Below, in pieces: positions 31,621 to 40,673 of a stretch of DNA of 48,789 nt. This DNA is from an uncultured Prevotellaceae bacterium. Its GTDB lineage: Bacteria > Bacteroidota > Bacteroidia > Bacteroidales > Bacteroidaceae. The stretch is from assembly GCA_900313705.1 (NCBI GenBank), contig OMSJ01000017.1, forward strand, positions 1 through 48,789. Direction: 5' to 3'. The notes under the pieces are model-generated. The model saw only the letters and a list, made by a program, of their open reading frames with translations. It had not been told where the DNA came from and ran no database searches. Within the stretch, counting starts at the first letter, position 1. Every line of letters begins with the position of its first letter. The position numbers and the translations under genes were made by a program.

Positions 31621-33822
31621 CTATTCGACGGTTATCTTCAGTTCCTTCCCGGAAGCAAGGTCTTCGTGCTTCACGAACCACCCCTTCAACGGATTACCTC
31701 CAATGGTAACGGACTTGATGCGCTCACCTTGTCCTTCGCGGACGATGGAGAATGTCTGGCCGTTGCCGAGGGTGAAACGTACTCGCTGGAAGAGCGGGAC
31801 GGTAACGATGTACTGAGGGTCGGCAGGAGAATAAGTATAGATGCCTATGGCATTCAGCACGTACCACGACGACATCTCACCAGCATCGTCCATGCCTGCA
31901 TAGGCAAGGTGCTCGGCTCCCATCCCGTAATAGTCGTGCATCAGAGTGTTCAGCACATGCTGGGCTTTCTCTTGCTTGTCAATGAAATAATAGGTGTAGG
32001 GGATGCTGTGCCCGGGCTGGTTGCCATGACAGTAGGTGCCTAGGTAGCCAGTCAGGTTCCAAGCCTCATACCCGCCACAAGGTACGGTAAAGAGTGAGTC
32101 GAGCTTTTGCTCAACGGCTTGTGCAGAAGGATAGAGCGCTATCATCCCCTCTGGGTCGTGCGGGGCAAAGAAGAGGGAGTTCCAGGCATCTGCTTCGCGA
32201 TACATGTACTGATAATAGGGATAGTTTGGACGGAAGTCTTCTATCCACAGTCCTTTACCGTCACGTATCACCTTGCCGCGCCAGAAGCCCGTCGAGGCAT
32301 CGAAGAGGTTCTTGTAGTTCTGCGCGTGACGAAGCAGGAGCTTTTCGTTCTTTTTGTCCTTCAACTCATGTGCAACGAGAGCTGTGGCATAGTCGTCGTA
32401 AGCATATTCCAAAGTCTTAGTGACTGAGCCTTTGTATTCGTCTCCCGTCGGCACGTTTGTCGTATCCTTCTCCGATATCCAACCGCGCTCCAGGTATTCG
32501 TCCAGATAAGGTCTGCCTCCACGACCTGGTACTGTGGCATTCTTGAGCATCAAGGCATAGGCACGTTTAAGGTCGAAGTTGCGAATGCCGCGCAGCCATG
32601 AGCCAGCCACGAAAGCGGAGGCATGGTCGCCGTGGAAGAAGGAAGGCATGTAGCCGCCTCGCTTCTCGCCGCGGTCGATGCACGAGCGGATGATGTCGTT
32701 AGCTACGTCGGGCGTTATCATGCCCAGCAGGATGAGCTTGTTTCGGTAAGTGTCCCAGAAGGATGGGTTCGTGTAGAAGTTGAAGTCAGCCTTCACAACC
32801 TCTCCGCGGTCGTCACGATACTCTCCGTTCACGTCGCTTCTGAGATGAGGGAAGAGGAAGGTGCGATAGAGAGTAGAGTAGAGCATCCCGCGTTCAGCTT
32901 CCGTACCGCCTTCCACCTGAATGTGTCCGAGCACTTTGTTCCAGGCATCATCGGCCTCGCGGCGCACCTGTTCGAAGGACTTTCCTGTCAGTTCAGCTTG
33001 CAGGTTCTCTTTGGCATTCTCTACGCTAACGAAAGAGAAGCCTATCTTCAGTTCCAGGGGCTTGTTGTCTTTGGGGTTCTTGAGCCTGACCATTCCAACC
33101 GGTCTGCTCATTCGTCCTTGTCCGCCGCCTTGCCACCCTTGTCCGCCTTGCCCACCTTCTTCTTTCACGCTCTCAATGTCTTCCGATAGTTCGGCGTGGA
33201 AGTAGATGCGACCTTCGCCATCCTGAAAGCCTTCGAAGCAACGGTCTGACGTCTGCTTCAACTCCCAACGCCTGGGCATGTTGTTGGAACGTGCGATGTC
33301 AATGAGGATAGCACGTGTGTCGCCATTGCGGAAGGTGTATCGGTGATAGCCACAGCGTAGGGTAGAGGTCAGCTCAGCCACGACGTGATAGCGGTCCAGC
33401 AGAACACGGTAATAGCCGGGATGCGCCTCTTCCTCAGAGTGACGGAACAGGGAGCGGTAGCTTTCGGGGGTGCATCGTCCCTCGGCAGTAACGGGGAGGA
33501 TGGGCAAGTGAAGTAGGTTCCAATGCCCCTTGCTGGTGTGAGCAAAGCCATATATCATCTGGTCTTCGTACTGATACCCTGAGCCGCTGCGGTACATCGT
33601 GACTGGTGTCAGCTGTACCATAGCGTTGGGCAACGCAGCGCCGGGGAAGGTCTCTGCGCCCCAGGGACGCTTTTCCTCTGTGCGAATGTAGCCCAAGTCT
33701 TCTGGCGTCCATAGCGTCGTGGTGCCCATAAAGGGATTGACGTATTGCGTGACGCTTTGCGCCATAACCAACTGTGCCGTTAACAGCAAAAGTGAAATTA
33801 ACAAACAATCTTTTCTTTTCAT
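31621..33822 (-). CDS. GH92-family mannosidase with Gln at the catalytic-acid position
   Basis: A 733-residue secreted glycosidase with signal peptide (MKRKDCLLISLLLLTAQLVMA). GH92 landmarks: YVNPFMGT near the start, PGAALPNAMVQLTP, YGFAHTSKGHW, FWDTYRNK, YREADAWNSLFFAPHD, CHGNQPGHSIPY and GMDDAGEMSSWYVLNAIGIY. GH92 enzymes are Ca2+-dependent exo-alpha-mannosidases. Most carry HGNEPSHH, where Glu is the catalytic acid; here Gln (~602) replaces it, while the base pair of Asp (~645/646) is kept. A Gln variant is known in members cleaving mannose-1-phosphate diesters, so such a substrate is a reasonable inference. A Gly/Gln-rich insertion (GGQGGQGWQGGGQGRM, ~225-240) is unusual. It lies downstream of nadC on the same strand. 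Confidence 0.9.
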   Translation of the reverse strand: MKRKDCLLISLLLLTAQLVMAQSVTQYVNPFMGTTTLWTPEDLGYIRTEEKRPWGAETFPGAALPNAMVQLTPVTMYRSGSGYQYEDQMIYGFAHTSKGHWNLLHLPILPVTAEGRCTPESYRSLFRHSEEEAHPGYYRVLLDRYHVVAELTSTLRCGYHRYTFRNGDTRAILIDIARSNNMPRRWELKQTSDRCFEGFQDGEGRIYFHAELSEDIESVKEEGGQGGQGWQGGGQGRMSRPVGMVRLKNPKDNKPLELKIGFSFVSVENAKENLQAELTGKSFEQVRREADDAWNKVLGHIQVEGGTEAERGMLYSTLYRTFLFPHLRSDVNGEYRDDRGEVVKADFNFYTNPSFWDTYRNKLILLGMITPDVANDIIRSCIDRGEKRGGYMPSFFHGDHASAFVAGSWLRGIRNFDLKRAYALMLKNATVPGRGGRPYLDEYLERGWISEKDTTNVPTGDEYKGSVTKTLEYAYDDYATALVAHELKDKKNEKLLLRHAQNYKNLFDASTGFWRGKVIRDGKGLWIEDFRPNYPYYQYMYREADAWNSLFFAPHDPEGMIALYPSAQAVEQKLDSLFTVPCGGYEAWNLTGYLGTYCHGNQPGHSIPYTYYFIDKQEKAQHVLNTLMHDYYGMGAEHLAYAGMDDAGEMSSWYVLNAIGIYTYSPADPQYIVTVPLFQRVRFTLGNGQTFSIVREGQGERIKSVTIGGNPLKGWFVKHEDLASGKELKITVE

Positions 33823-33871
33823 AGCTAATACCTTATTATATATATAATGTGTTTCCGCCTATGCTGTCAGG

Positions 33872-34747
33872 TTATTTTATCACGAGCTTATCGCTACCTG
33901 CCGCTTTGAAGCTCATGTCGAGACCTTTGACGCTGTGCGTGAGTGCGCCGAAAGAGATGAAATCTACGCCAGCCTTTGCGTAGGGAATCATCGTGTCGAA
34001 GGTGATGCCGCCGCTTGATTCCGTTTCGCATCGGCCCGCTACTATCTCCACAGCCTTCTTCGTGTCCTCGGGTGTGAAGTTGTCGAACATGATGCGGTCG
34101 CAGCCTTCGGCAAGTGCTTCGTCCAGTTCCTTCCAGTTCCTGACTTCGCATTCTATCTTCAAGTCCTTGCCTTTCTCCTTCAGGTACTGCTTCGCACGAC
34201 TGATGGCGTTGTGGACACCTCCGCAGAAGTCGATGTGGTTGTCTTTGAGAAGAATCATGTCGAAGAGTCCGATGCGGTGGTTCATGCCGCCGCCTATCTT
34301 CACAGCTTCTTTCTCGAGCATTCGCATACCGGGCGTCGTCTTGCGGGTGTCAAGGACGCGTGTCTTGGTGCCAGCGTCGATGAGTGCCTGCTGATACTTG
34401 TGTGTCATGGTGGCGATGCCGCTCATGCGTTGCAGGATGTTGAGCATAAGGCGTTCCGTCTGCAGGAGGCTCTGCACTTTTCCCTTGACGCTCATGACGA
34501 TGTCGCCGGGCTTGACGTGTGCTCCGTCCTTGATGTATGTCTCAACCTGCAGTTCGGGGTCGAAGCGGTGGAACACCTGTTTGGCTATCTCCAGTCCTGC
34601 AAAGATGCCTTCTTCCTTGATGAGGAGCTTGCTTTCGCCCATCTCGGTGGCAGGGATGCAACAAAGCGTCGTGTGGTCGCCGTCGCCGATGTCTTCGGCA
34701 AAGGCCAGGTCAATAAGCCTGTCGTTAAGTTCTTCTACTGATAACAT
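33872..34747 (-). CDS. nadC: Nicotinate-nucleotide pyrophosphorylase (carboxylating)
   Basis: NadC converts quinolinate and PRPP to nicotinate mononucleotide in NAD synthesis. The 291-residue protein has ERLMLNILQRMSGIAT, VLDTRKTTPGMRMLEKEAV, GGGMNHRIGLFDMILLKDNH, the EVRN segment, IMFDNF, SSGGIT and FISFGALTHS, all in order. It is preceded on the same strand by the restriction-modification pair and, beyond that, rlmH. Confidence 0.96.
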   Translation of the reverse strand: MLSVEELNDRLIDLAFAEDIGDGDHTTLCCIPATEMGESKLLIKEEGIFAGLEIAKQVFHRFDPELQVETYIKDGAHVKPGDIVMSVKGKVQSLLQTERLMLNILQRMSGIATMTHKYQQALIDAGTKTRVLDTRKTTPGMRMLEKEAVKIGGGMNHRIGLFDMILLKDNHIDFCGGVHNAISRAKQYLKEKGKDLKIECEVRNWKELDEALAEGCDRIMFDNFTPEDTKKAVEIVAGRCETESSGGITFDTMIPYAKAGVDFISFGALTHSVKGLDMSFKAAGSDKLVIK

Positions 34748-34753
34748 CTTGTG

Positions 34754-34790
34754 TATTTACGATTTTAGGATTTACGATTTACTATTTATA
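34754..34790. repeat. Heptamer island GATTTAC
   Basis: ATTTACGATTTTAGGATTTA and following CGATTTACTATTTA units between the endonuclease gene and nadC. The motif is the same as at 6549-6583. Confidence 0.7.
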
Positions 34791-34800
34791 AGCGATTGAA

Positions 34801-35685
34801 TTATTCATATTGGCTTCTTGTATATGAGTTGCTTTGAAGTATTCCATCGGAAATACCCTTCTTAACTATGTTTCCAATAAACTCGTCAACAGAGGGATAC
34901 ATATCTATTTTAGCTCCGCCAAGAATGAGGCTTATTCCCTCAATTGTTGTACTCCTTATTTGGTCGAATGCCAAAGTCCAACCATGTTCTTCCTTCCATG
35001 ACAAATTGAACGAACAGAAGTCTATTGGACTGTCAGGATTGTATGATGTAAGTTTTGAACAGTCTGATGTATGCTGTAAATACTCCATAGCCAGATCTTG
35101 TACTACAAATACTATCTTCCGATGCCAAGTTTCTACGATTTTTCCTTTTTTGTAGGCTTGTTGCATCATAGTTTTGGTAAATTCATTTGCCCAGTTAATG
35201 CCAAATGATTTCTTCTTTGAATCTGTGTAATGTCCTTTCTTCTTTAGTTCGTCAACCCATTCGTAAGGTGTTCCTGTTGTACCTGCTGCTTGGATTTCGA
35301 CACAGAGGAAGTCTTTTACCCTATCATGTTCATCCACTTCCACTGCAACATAATCCACGCTGCCGCCAACACCAAGATTTACTTCTTGAATCCATTTGAC
35401 GTTTGTCCAGTTGGATAGATACTTCTCTTGGATTGCATCAAACATGGCATCCTCCTTGAACCTTTGTGGACAAATGATGACAGGATGGTATATCCTACCT
35501 TTATTTATTGTAGCCCCTACAGAACAGATTCCGACCTTTATATGGGGCTCACTTTTTCTTGGTTTTACGCAAGTATCTTTAATATACTTGCAGTACTGTT
35601 GCTTGATTGCTACCCGCGATAATTCTGTCCTGCACTCATAGTCATTGCAGAATATCTCAATGGGGAATTTTCCTATCTTTTTCAT
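34801..35685 (-). CDS. NotI-like type II restriction endonuclease
   Basis: A 294-residue protein that resembles the NotI family. It has a Cys-rich N-terminal region (FCNDYEC, CKYIKDTC, VGICSVG, VIICPQRF), like NotI's metal-binding Cys cluster. A PD-(D/E)xK-type core follows, with Asp in GGSVDYVAVE and E-x-Q in CVEIQAAGTTG; the E-x-Q variant is a NotI trait. Its start overlaps the methyltransferase stop (TGATG), the usual coupling in a restriction-modification operon. The recognition site cannot be read from sequence. Base composition is clearly more AT-rich than nadC and rlmH, consistent with horizontal gain. Confidence 0.65.
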   Translation of the reverse strand: MKKIGKFPIEIFCNDYECRTELSRVAIKQQYCKYIKDTCVKPRKSEPHIKVGICSVGATINKGRIYHPVIICPQRFKEDAMFDAIQEKYLSNWTNVKWIQEVNLGVGGSVDYVAVEVDEHDRVKDFLCVEIQAAGTTGTPYEWVDELKKKGHYTDSKKKSFGINWANEFTKTMMQQAYKKGKIVETWHRKIVFVVQDLAMEYLQHTSDCSKLTSYNPDSPIDFCSFNLSWKEEHGWTLAFDQIRSTTIEGISLILGGAKIDMYPSVDEFIGNIVKKGISDGILQSNSYTRSQYE

Positions 35686-36725
35686 CAGAATAAAAAACCT
35701 AAATTGTCAATTCTTTCTTGAGCTGTCTTTATGTATGTTGGGCTTAAATCAATGCCTATGGCGCATCTTCCAAATTTCAAGGATGCTACGACGGTTGTGC
35801 CTGTGCCATTAAATGGGTCTAACACGATTCCATCCTCCGGGCATGTCGCTAATATGGGGATTCTTAATAATTCCTCCGGATAAACTGCGCAATGGCTATC
35901 TTTCCGCCATGTATCTTCCGTCACGATATTCCATACGTCGCTGGGAAGATGTCCTTTTGCGTGTATCTTCATTATGTAATAGCCTCGGTTGACCAGTTCC
36001 TTTGCACGTCCACTGATTTTTGCGTTATCGCTGTGCCATGCTCTTTGTGCTCCCCTTATGGTCATTCTGAAGTCGTTAACCAATCCTGCCCTTATTTCTG
36101 CTAATGTATCATCCAATGCTTTTAATGCATTTATCTTTTCCTGTTCAGTGAGATAGGTGCTTTCCTGTATCAACCTTCTGTATTTCTTTCCAGAAACGCC
36201 AGTTGAAGAAACCGTATTACTGTTTGATATTGTAGGTAACTTGGATGGTTTAATGAGAATAGCATCTGCGTTGTAGTAATACTTCTTCGATTTCACGAAG
36301 TGGAAGACATGCTCATATGAATCCCTCAGCCTGTCCTTGCAGCTTTGTGTGCCTTTCAATTGATGCCAGATAACATCATTTCTCATTATCCAACCATTGT
36401 TCATAAGTGATATTGCAACACGCCACGGCATACCAAGTAATGCCTTGTCCACATACTTGTCCCCAAGGTTCAGCCACAAGGAACCGTCATCCTTAAGGAC
36501 CCTTCTTGCTTCTTCGAATATGACTGTAAGGTTTGAAACATATTGCTCAAAGGTGTTTTCATTGCCTATTTCTCGGGAGTCATCTTCATTGTCATAGGCG
36601 CGCATCCCCCAATAGGGGGGAGATGTGATGACGCAATTGACGGACTCTTTATCCATTTCTCTTAATACGGATAAGCAGTCCCCTTGAATGAGTTTGTATT
36701 TATCAGTATGGTTTAATGGTTTCAT
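35685..36725 (-). CDS. DNA methyltransferase of a type II restriction-modification system (beta class, N4-C or N6-A)
   Basis: A 346-residue amino-methyltransferase with motif IV TSPPYWGMR (~34-42) before motif I DPFNGTGTTVVASL (~305-318), which is beta-class order. SPPY favours N4-cytosine methylation, though N6-adenine enzymes of this order exist. Other pieces: QGDCLSVLREM, SLWLNLGDKY, HAKGHLPSDVWNI. The endonuclease follows with a one-base overlap, and expression of the methyltransferase first protects the host. The pair sits between rlmH and nadC. AT-rich composition differs from both neighbours. Confidence 0.9.
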   Translation of the reverse strand: MKPLNHTDKYKLIQGDCLSVLREMDKESVNCVITSPPYWGMRAYDNEDDSREIGNENTFEQYVSNLTVIFEEARRVLKDDGSLWLNLGDKYVDKALLGMPWRVAISLMNNGWIMRNDVIWHQLKGTQSCKDRLRDSYEHVFHFVKSKKYYYNADAILIKPSKLPTISNSNTVSSTGVSGKKYRRLIQESTYLTEQEKINALKALDDTLAEIRAGLVNDFRMTIRGAQRAWHSDNAKISGRAKELVNRGYYIMKIHAKGHLPSDVWNIVTEDTWRKDSHCAVYPEELLRIPILATCPEDGIVLDPFNGTGTTVVASLKFGRCAIGIDLSPTYIKTAQERIDNLGFLF

Positions 36726-36747
36726 GAATGCTATTATGCTATGTCAT

Positions 36748-37221
36748 TTATTCGTGATGATACGGTTCGCCGTTGAGGATGGTCATTGCTCTGTATATCT
36801 GTTCAACGAAGAACATGCGCACCATCTGGTGGGAGAGTGTCATGCGACTGAGGCTGACTTCTTCGTTGCCACGTTGGTGTATGGCTTGTGAGAAGCCATA
36901 GGGCCCTCCGATGATGAAGACGAGGCGCTTCGGACCTGCTGCCATCTTTTTCTGCATCCAGGCGGCAAAGTCCATGCTGGTGCGTTCGCTGCCGTGTTCA
37001 TCGAGGAGCACCACGTAATCTCCTGCCTGCAGGCACTTCTGTATGAGCTCTCCTTCGCGTTCCTTCTGCTCGTTTTGGCTGAGGCCCTTGGTGTTCTTGA
37101 GTTCCGGGATGACCTCGACGGCAAATGGAATGTAGTGACGGATACGCTCCAAGTATTCCTGTATGATGGCTTCGAAGCGTTTGTCCGTGGTCTTGCCCAC
37201 CACTATGAGCACGCCTTTCAC
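36748..37221 (-). CDS. rlmH: 23S rRNA pseudouridine-1915 N3-methyltransferase RlmH
   Basis: RlmH methylates pseudouridine 1915 of 23S rRNA. Starting at GTG 37221 gives 157 residues, the family size; longer frames only read into the upstream gene. The SPOUT motifs are present: VIPELKNTKGLSQNEQKERE, YVVLLDEHGSERTSMDFA, RLVFIIGGPYGFS, LSRMTLSHQMVRMFFVEQIY and the typical C-terminus ILNGEPYHHE. The start overlaps the upstream lipoprotein stop as GTGA, so the two are translationally coupled. Confidence 0.95.
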   Translation of the reverse strand: MKGVLIVVGKTTDKRFEAIIQEYLERIRHYIPFAVEVIPELKNTKGLSQNEQKEREGELIQKCLQAGDYVVLLDEHGSERTSMDFAAWMQKKMAAGPKRLVFIIGGPYGFSQAIHQRGNEEVSLSRMTLSHQMVRMFFVEQIYRAMTILNGEPYHHE

Positions 37222-38708
37222 TCCTTGCCCTCCTCGTCTGGCTTCTTGACATACTCGTAGCATCCGGCATCGGGGCCTTCGTCTGCGAGTCGGCTCACGC
37301 CCAGTCTGTCGAACAGAGGCAGGTCGGCATATTTGGGGTCGGCAAGCGAGCGTATCATGCTGCTGTCCTTTGGCGTGAAGTCATAGATGAAGTCCTTTGT
37401 GTCGAAGCGTACGAAATTGTCCTGACGGACGAGCTTTTCGGCTTCGTCTTTCTTTTTGTCCTGATCGAAGATGTTGCCGACGAAGTGTTCCTGGTCGTCA
37501 ACGGCTGGCGTGTTGAGGAAGCTGTGATGGAAGAGGTAGTTGCAGCTTCCGTCCTGCGGGATGTTCTCTCCCATGATGACATCATTTCCGTAACCGGTAA
37601 TGACGCAGTTGATGAAATGTGCTTTGCGCAGCATTCCGTACTCGCTTCCGTCTTTGTTGCTGGCGAGGTGGAGTGCGTTGCCGATGTTTGCGGTGAAGGG
37701 ATAGAACTGTGCCACCGTGCAGTAGGTGAAGGTGTGCGTGCCTCCGTTGATGTTGACGGTATGGCCGAGTGTGTTGCTTATCTGCGTGTTGACGATACGG
37801 CTGACGCAGTTGTTGAGTTGCAGTCCGTCGCCTCCGATGTTGTGCAGGATACAGCAGTCAAGTACGACAGACGGCTTCGATTCATCGGGCTTCATTTCTT
37901 CTGTGTCTTCGCAGATGATGCCGAAGCATGAGCTGTGCAGGTCGCATTGGTAGAGCAGGTTGCCGTAGCTGCCGCGATGGATGATGATGCCTTCCCACCG
38001 GCTTGGGGTGTTGTCGTAGAAGAGGTTGTCGAACATGTGGTCCATCCTGTCGCCTCGCAGGATGACGGGCTTCTCCAGGCTGCCTTGTACCAGGAGCTTT
38101 CCGTAAACGTGGAGTGCGGCCTTGTCGTGGAACATCAACGTCGTACCTTCGACAAGGGTGAGTGTGGCATCCTTCTTGACCACGAGCGAGTCGTAGATGA
38201 CGTAGGGCTTGTCGGTCAGTAGCGTTTCGTCTGTTTCTACTATCACCCCACCTTTCTTGATGTAAGCGTCAATGGAACCGCCTGTGAGGACGACCGTCTG
38301 CGTGGCTCCATTCTCGAGGAGGAAGTGCAGCTTGTCTTCGAAGTGTCGCGGTTCGGTGCTGCCTGCTTCGGGCGGCGTCATTTCGATGCGCACCACGAGG
38401 CTGTCCTTGCTGAGCACTTCGAAGTCGCTCCATGCGCCATCAGCCAGGAAGCGTCCGTCCACGTTGACGCGGAAATGGCTGCTTCCACCACCTTCGAGCC
38501 GTATCGTCGAGATGCGTATGCCGTCGCTGTTGTTGTTGAAGGCATAGAGCGTCTTCGTGCTGCTGGGGATGGTGCTGATGAGCGTGTCGAAGGCGATGGT
38601 GTCCTGCGAGAAGGAGAGCCGGAAGCCTGGGTTGTCCGAGAAACTTTCGTAGTCGGAGCAGGTGGCTGCCAGCAAAGCCAGCAAAGGCAGGAGGAACTTT
38701 AATTTCAT
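37218..38708 (-). CDS. Right-handed beta-helix lipoprotein
   Basis: A 496-residue protein with a lipoprotein signal (MKLKFLLPLLALLAATC, lipobox Cys ~17). An immunoglobulin-like N-terminal half (FNNNSDGIRISTIRLEGGG) is followed by parallel beta-helix rungs (GTTLMFHDKAALHVYGKLLV, then QGSLEKPVILRGD; IHNIGGDGLQLNNCVSRIVN-like repeats) and an anchor-type C-terminus with DAGCYEYVKK. Such proteins are common outer-membrane lipoproteins of Bacteroidetes, likely binding polysaccharide; the ligand is unknown. Conserved coupling to rlmH is genomic context, not a functional link. Confidence 0.85.
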   Translation of the reverse strand: MKLKFLLPLLALLAATCSDYESFSDNPGFRLSFSQDTIAFDTLISTIPSSTKTLYAFNNNSDGIRISTIRLEGGGSSHFRVNVDGRFLADGAWSDFEVLSKDSLVVRIEMTPPEAGSTEPRHFEDKLHFLLENGATQTVVLTGGSIDAYIKKGGVIVETDETLLTDKPYVIYDSLVVKKDATLTLVEGTTLMFHDKAALHVYGKLLVQGSLEKPVILRGDRMDHMFDNLFYDNTPSRWEGIIIHRGSYGNLLYQCDLHSSCFGIICEDTEEMKPDESKPSVVLDCCILHNIGGDGLQLNNCVSRIVNTQISNTLGHTVNINGGTHTFTYCTVAQFYPFTANIGNALHLASNKDGSEYGMLRKAHFINCVITGYGNDVIMGENIPQDGSCNYLFHHSFLNTPAVDDQEHFVGNIFDQDKKKDEAEKLVRQDNFVRFDTKDFIYDFTPKDSSMIRSLADPKYADLPLFDRLGVSRLADEGPDAGCYEYVKKPDEEGKE

Positions 38709-38756
38709 CTCTTTGTCTTGTGTTTCGTTATGACGTTATGTCGTTATAACGAGAGG

Positions 38757-40211
38757 CTATTTCTTAGGTGCTTCCTTGAGGATGGCGAGCAGGTGGTCCC
38801 ACACCATTTGTACGGTGGGGATGAGGAGCTTTTCGTCGGGGCTATGGACGCCGCGTAGGGTGGGGCCCATGCTTATCATGTCCATTCCTGGGAACTTCTC
38901 GCTGAAGAGGCCACACTCCAGTCCTGCATGGATGCCGAGTACGATGGGCTCCTTGCCAAAGAGCTTCTTGTACTGCTCGACTGCGATGCGCAGTATTTCG
39001 CTGTTGGGATTCATCTTCCAACCGGGGTAGCCTTCGCCGATCTGCACCCTTGCTCCTGCCAGTTCGAAGACTGCTGCGAAGGTGTTGGCCATGTTGACGC
39101 GTGCGCTGTAGATGCTGCTTCGCTGGCTGCTGTTCACGTCGATGGTCTTTGTTGCAGGCACTTTGTGAATGCTTGCCAGGTTGCTGCTTGTCTCGATGAG
39201 GTCGAGGTCCTGACACACGGCAAAGACGCCGTTGTCAACGCCTTGCAAAGCGCGGATGAGCCGCTGGCTGCAGTCCTTGTCGATGGCACTCGTGGCCTGT
39301 TCCTCGCTCTGGAGGGTGAAGGTCATCGTCTTTTCTGTAACGCTGTACTCTTGCTCCACGTCTGCCTGATAGAGATTCCAATCGACGGTGATGCTCTCCT
39401 TGTCCTTCATGGGGATGGCGCAAAGGCAGCAGGCTTCGCGGGGGATGGCGTTGTGGAGGCCGCCAGCCTGGATGTCTATCAGGCGGAGGTCGTACTTCTG
39501 CTGGCTGAGGTAGAGGAAGCGGGCCAGCAACTTGTTGGCATTGGCGCGTTTCTTATTGATATCGTCTCCGCTGTGACCGCCGGTCAGACCCTTTATGGCG
39601 AGCGAGAAGGTGAAGAAGCCTGCGGGCAGAGGCTCTTCGGTGTAGTCGAACTGAGCGAATGTGCGACAGCCACCTGCGCAGGAGACAAAGATTTCTCCCT
39701 CGTCTTCGCTGTCGAGGTTGACCAGCAGTCTGCCTGTCATGAAGTCGGACTGCATTCCTTCTGCTCCGGTGAGGCCAGTCTCTTCGTCGCGTGTGAAGAC
39801 GCATTCCAGCGGACCATGCTTGATGTCGGTGGATTCCAGCAGAGCCATCTCCATGGCCACACCGATGCCGTCGTCAGCCCCCAGCGTGGTGCCTTTTGCC
39901 TTCATCCACTCTCCGTCCACGTAGGTCTGAATGGCATCCTTCGTGAAGTCGAATGTGACGTCGCGGTTCTTCTCGCAGACCATGTCCATGTGGCTTTGCA
40001 GAACGATGGTCTGACGGTCTTCCATGCCGGGTGTGGCAGGCTTGCGGATGATGACGTTGCCCGTTTCGTCGCGGCGGGTGTCGAGGTTGAGCTTGCGTCC
40101 GAAGTCGAGCAGAAAGTCTATCATCTTCTCTTCCTGTTTCGACGGACGGGGTATCTGGTTCACTTGTGCAAAGCACTTGAATACACTTTTGGGTTGAAGG
40201 TTATTGTCCAT
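38757..40211 (-). CDS. pepD: Aminoacyl-histidine dipeptidase (M20C family)
   Basis: PepD is a cytosolic zinc dipeptidase releasing Xaa-His and other dipeptides. The 484-residue protein shows IVLQSHMDMVCEKN (metal His/Asp), GTTLGADDGIGVAM (bridging Asp), FTRDEETGLTGAEGM (general-base Glu and ligand), LLVNLDSEDEGEI and, near the C-terminus, GIHAGLECGLFSEKFPGMD and GPTLRGVHSPDEKL. Length and order match the family. It has no signal peptide. Confidence 0.95.
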   Translation of the reverse strand: MDNNLQPKSVFKCFAQVNQIPRPSKQEEKMIDFLLDFGRKLNLDTRRDETGNVIIRKPATPGMEDRQTIVLQSHMDMVCEKNRDVTFDFTKDAIQTYVDGEWMKAKGTTLGADDGIGVAMEMALLESTDIKHGPLECVFTRDEETGLTGAEGMQSDFMTGRLLVNLDSEDEGEIFVSCAGGCRTFAQFDYTEEPLPAGFFTFSLAIKGLTGGHSGDDINKKRANANKLLARFLYLSQQKYDLRLIDIQAGGLHNAIPREACCLCAIPMKDKESITVDWNLYQADVEQEYSVTEKTMTFTLQSEEQATSAIDKDCSQRLIRALQGVDNGVFAVCQDLDLIETSSNLASIHKVPATKTIDVNSSQRSSIYSARVNMANTFAAVFELAGARVQIGEGYPGWKMNPNSEILRIAVEQYKKLFGKEPIVLGIHAGLECGLFSEKFPGMDMISMGPTLRGVHSPDEKLLIPTVQMVWDHLLAILKEAPKK

Positions 40212-40299
40212 AATGCGTTAATGTTTGTTCCTTGTTTACTATTTCGACGTATAAAGGTTTTTATCTATAGAAATAACTCCTTATTCCTATATATTATTG

Positions 40300-40307
40300 T
40301 ATATTTG
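40300..40307 (+). promoter_or_regulatory. -7 box of the small membrane protein
   Basis: TATATTTG, 19 nt before the ATG at 40327, in the AT-rich gap divergent from pepD. Confidence 0.6.
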
Positions 40308-40326
40308 CAGACAAATATAGTAAAAG

Positions 40327-40533
40327 ATGTTGAAACTTGCACTCATTACCCTCGGAATAGTTGCTTTATCTGTTCTGTTTTTATGTATTAAGATGATTTT
40401 GAAGCCCGGCAGCCGCTTCGGAAGTACCCATATTGGCGGCAGCAAGGCGATGCGCGACAGGGGTATCCATTGCGTGCAAAGCATGGATGCCTTCGAGCGA
40501 CGCGAGAAGAAAACGCGTGTACGCGAGAGATGA
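40327..40533 (+). CDS. Small single-pass membrane protein
   Basis: A 68-residue protein: one N-terminal transmembrane helix (LALITLGIVALSVLFLCIKMI) and a basic cytosolic tail with SRFGSTHIGGSKAMRDRGIH, then CVQSMDAFERREKK. I recall a similar small conserved family in Bacteroides with the same SxHxGxxKAMRxRGIxCVQSxD core, but no function is known. It has its own -7 box, which supports it being real. Confidence 0.75.
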   Translation: MLKLALITLGIVALSVLFLCIKMILKPGSRFGSTHIGGSKAMRDRGIHCVQSMDAFERREKKTRVRER

Positions 40534-40575
40534 ACTCCTTCTTGCCTGCCTGCATTCTTCTTTTAGGTACAGACT

Positions 40576-40669
40576 AAAATTATTTTCAAGGCTTGAAAAT
40601 ATATAATCAAGCTTTGAAAATAAATAACCAAACCCTGAAAATATATTTTCAAGCCTTGAAAATAATTTT
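40576..40669. repeat. 21-nt-period array A6a with a perfect 29-bp inverted repeat
   Basis: 40576-40604 and 40641-40669 are perfect reverse complements. Four units (starting 40586, 40607, 40628, 40649) repeat every 21 nt with the dyad TCAAGGCTTGA or a variant followed by AAAT. The array lies after the small membrane protein gene. Confidence 0.9.
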
Positions 40670-40673
40670 GTAG

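Noticed and set aside
38928..40391. 487-codon antisense ORF over pepD
   Set aside because: Composition is that of a shadow frame, whereas pepD motifs are complete on the minus strand.
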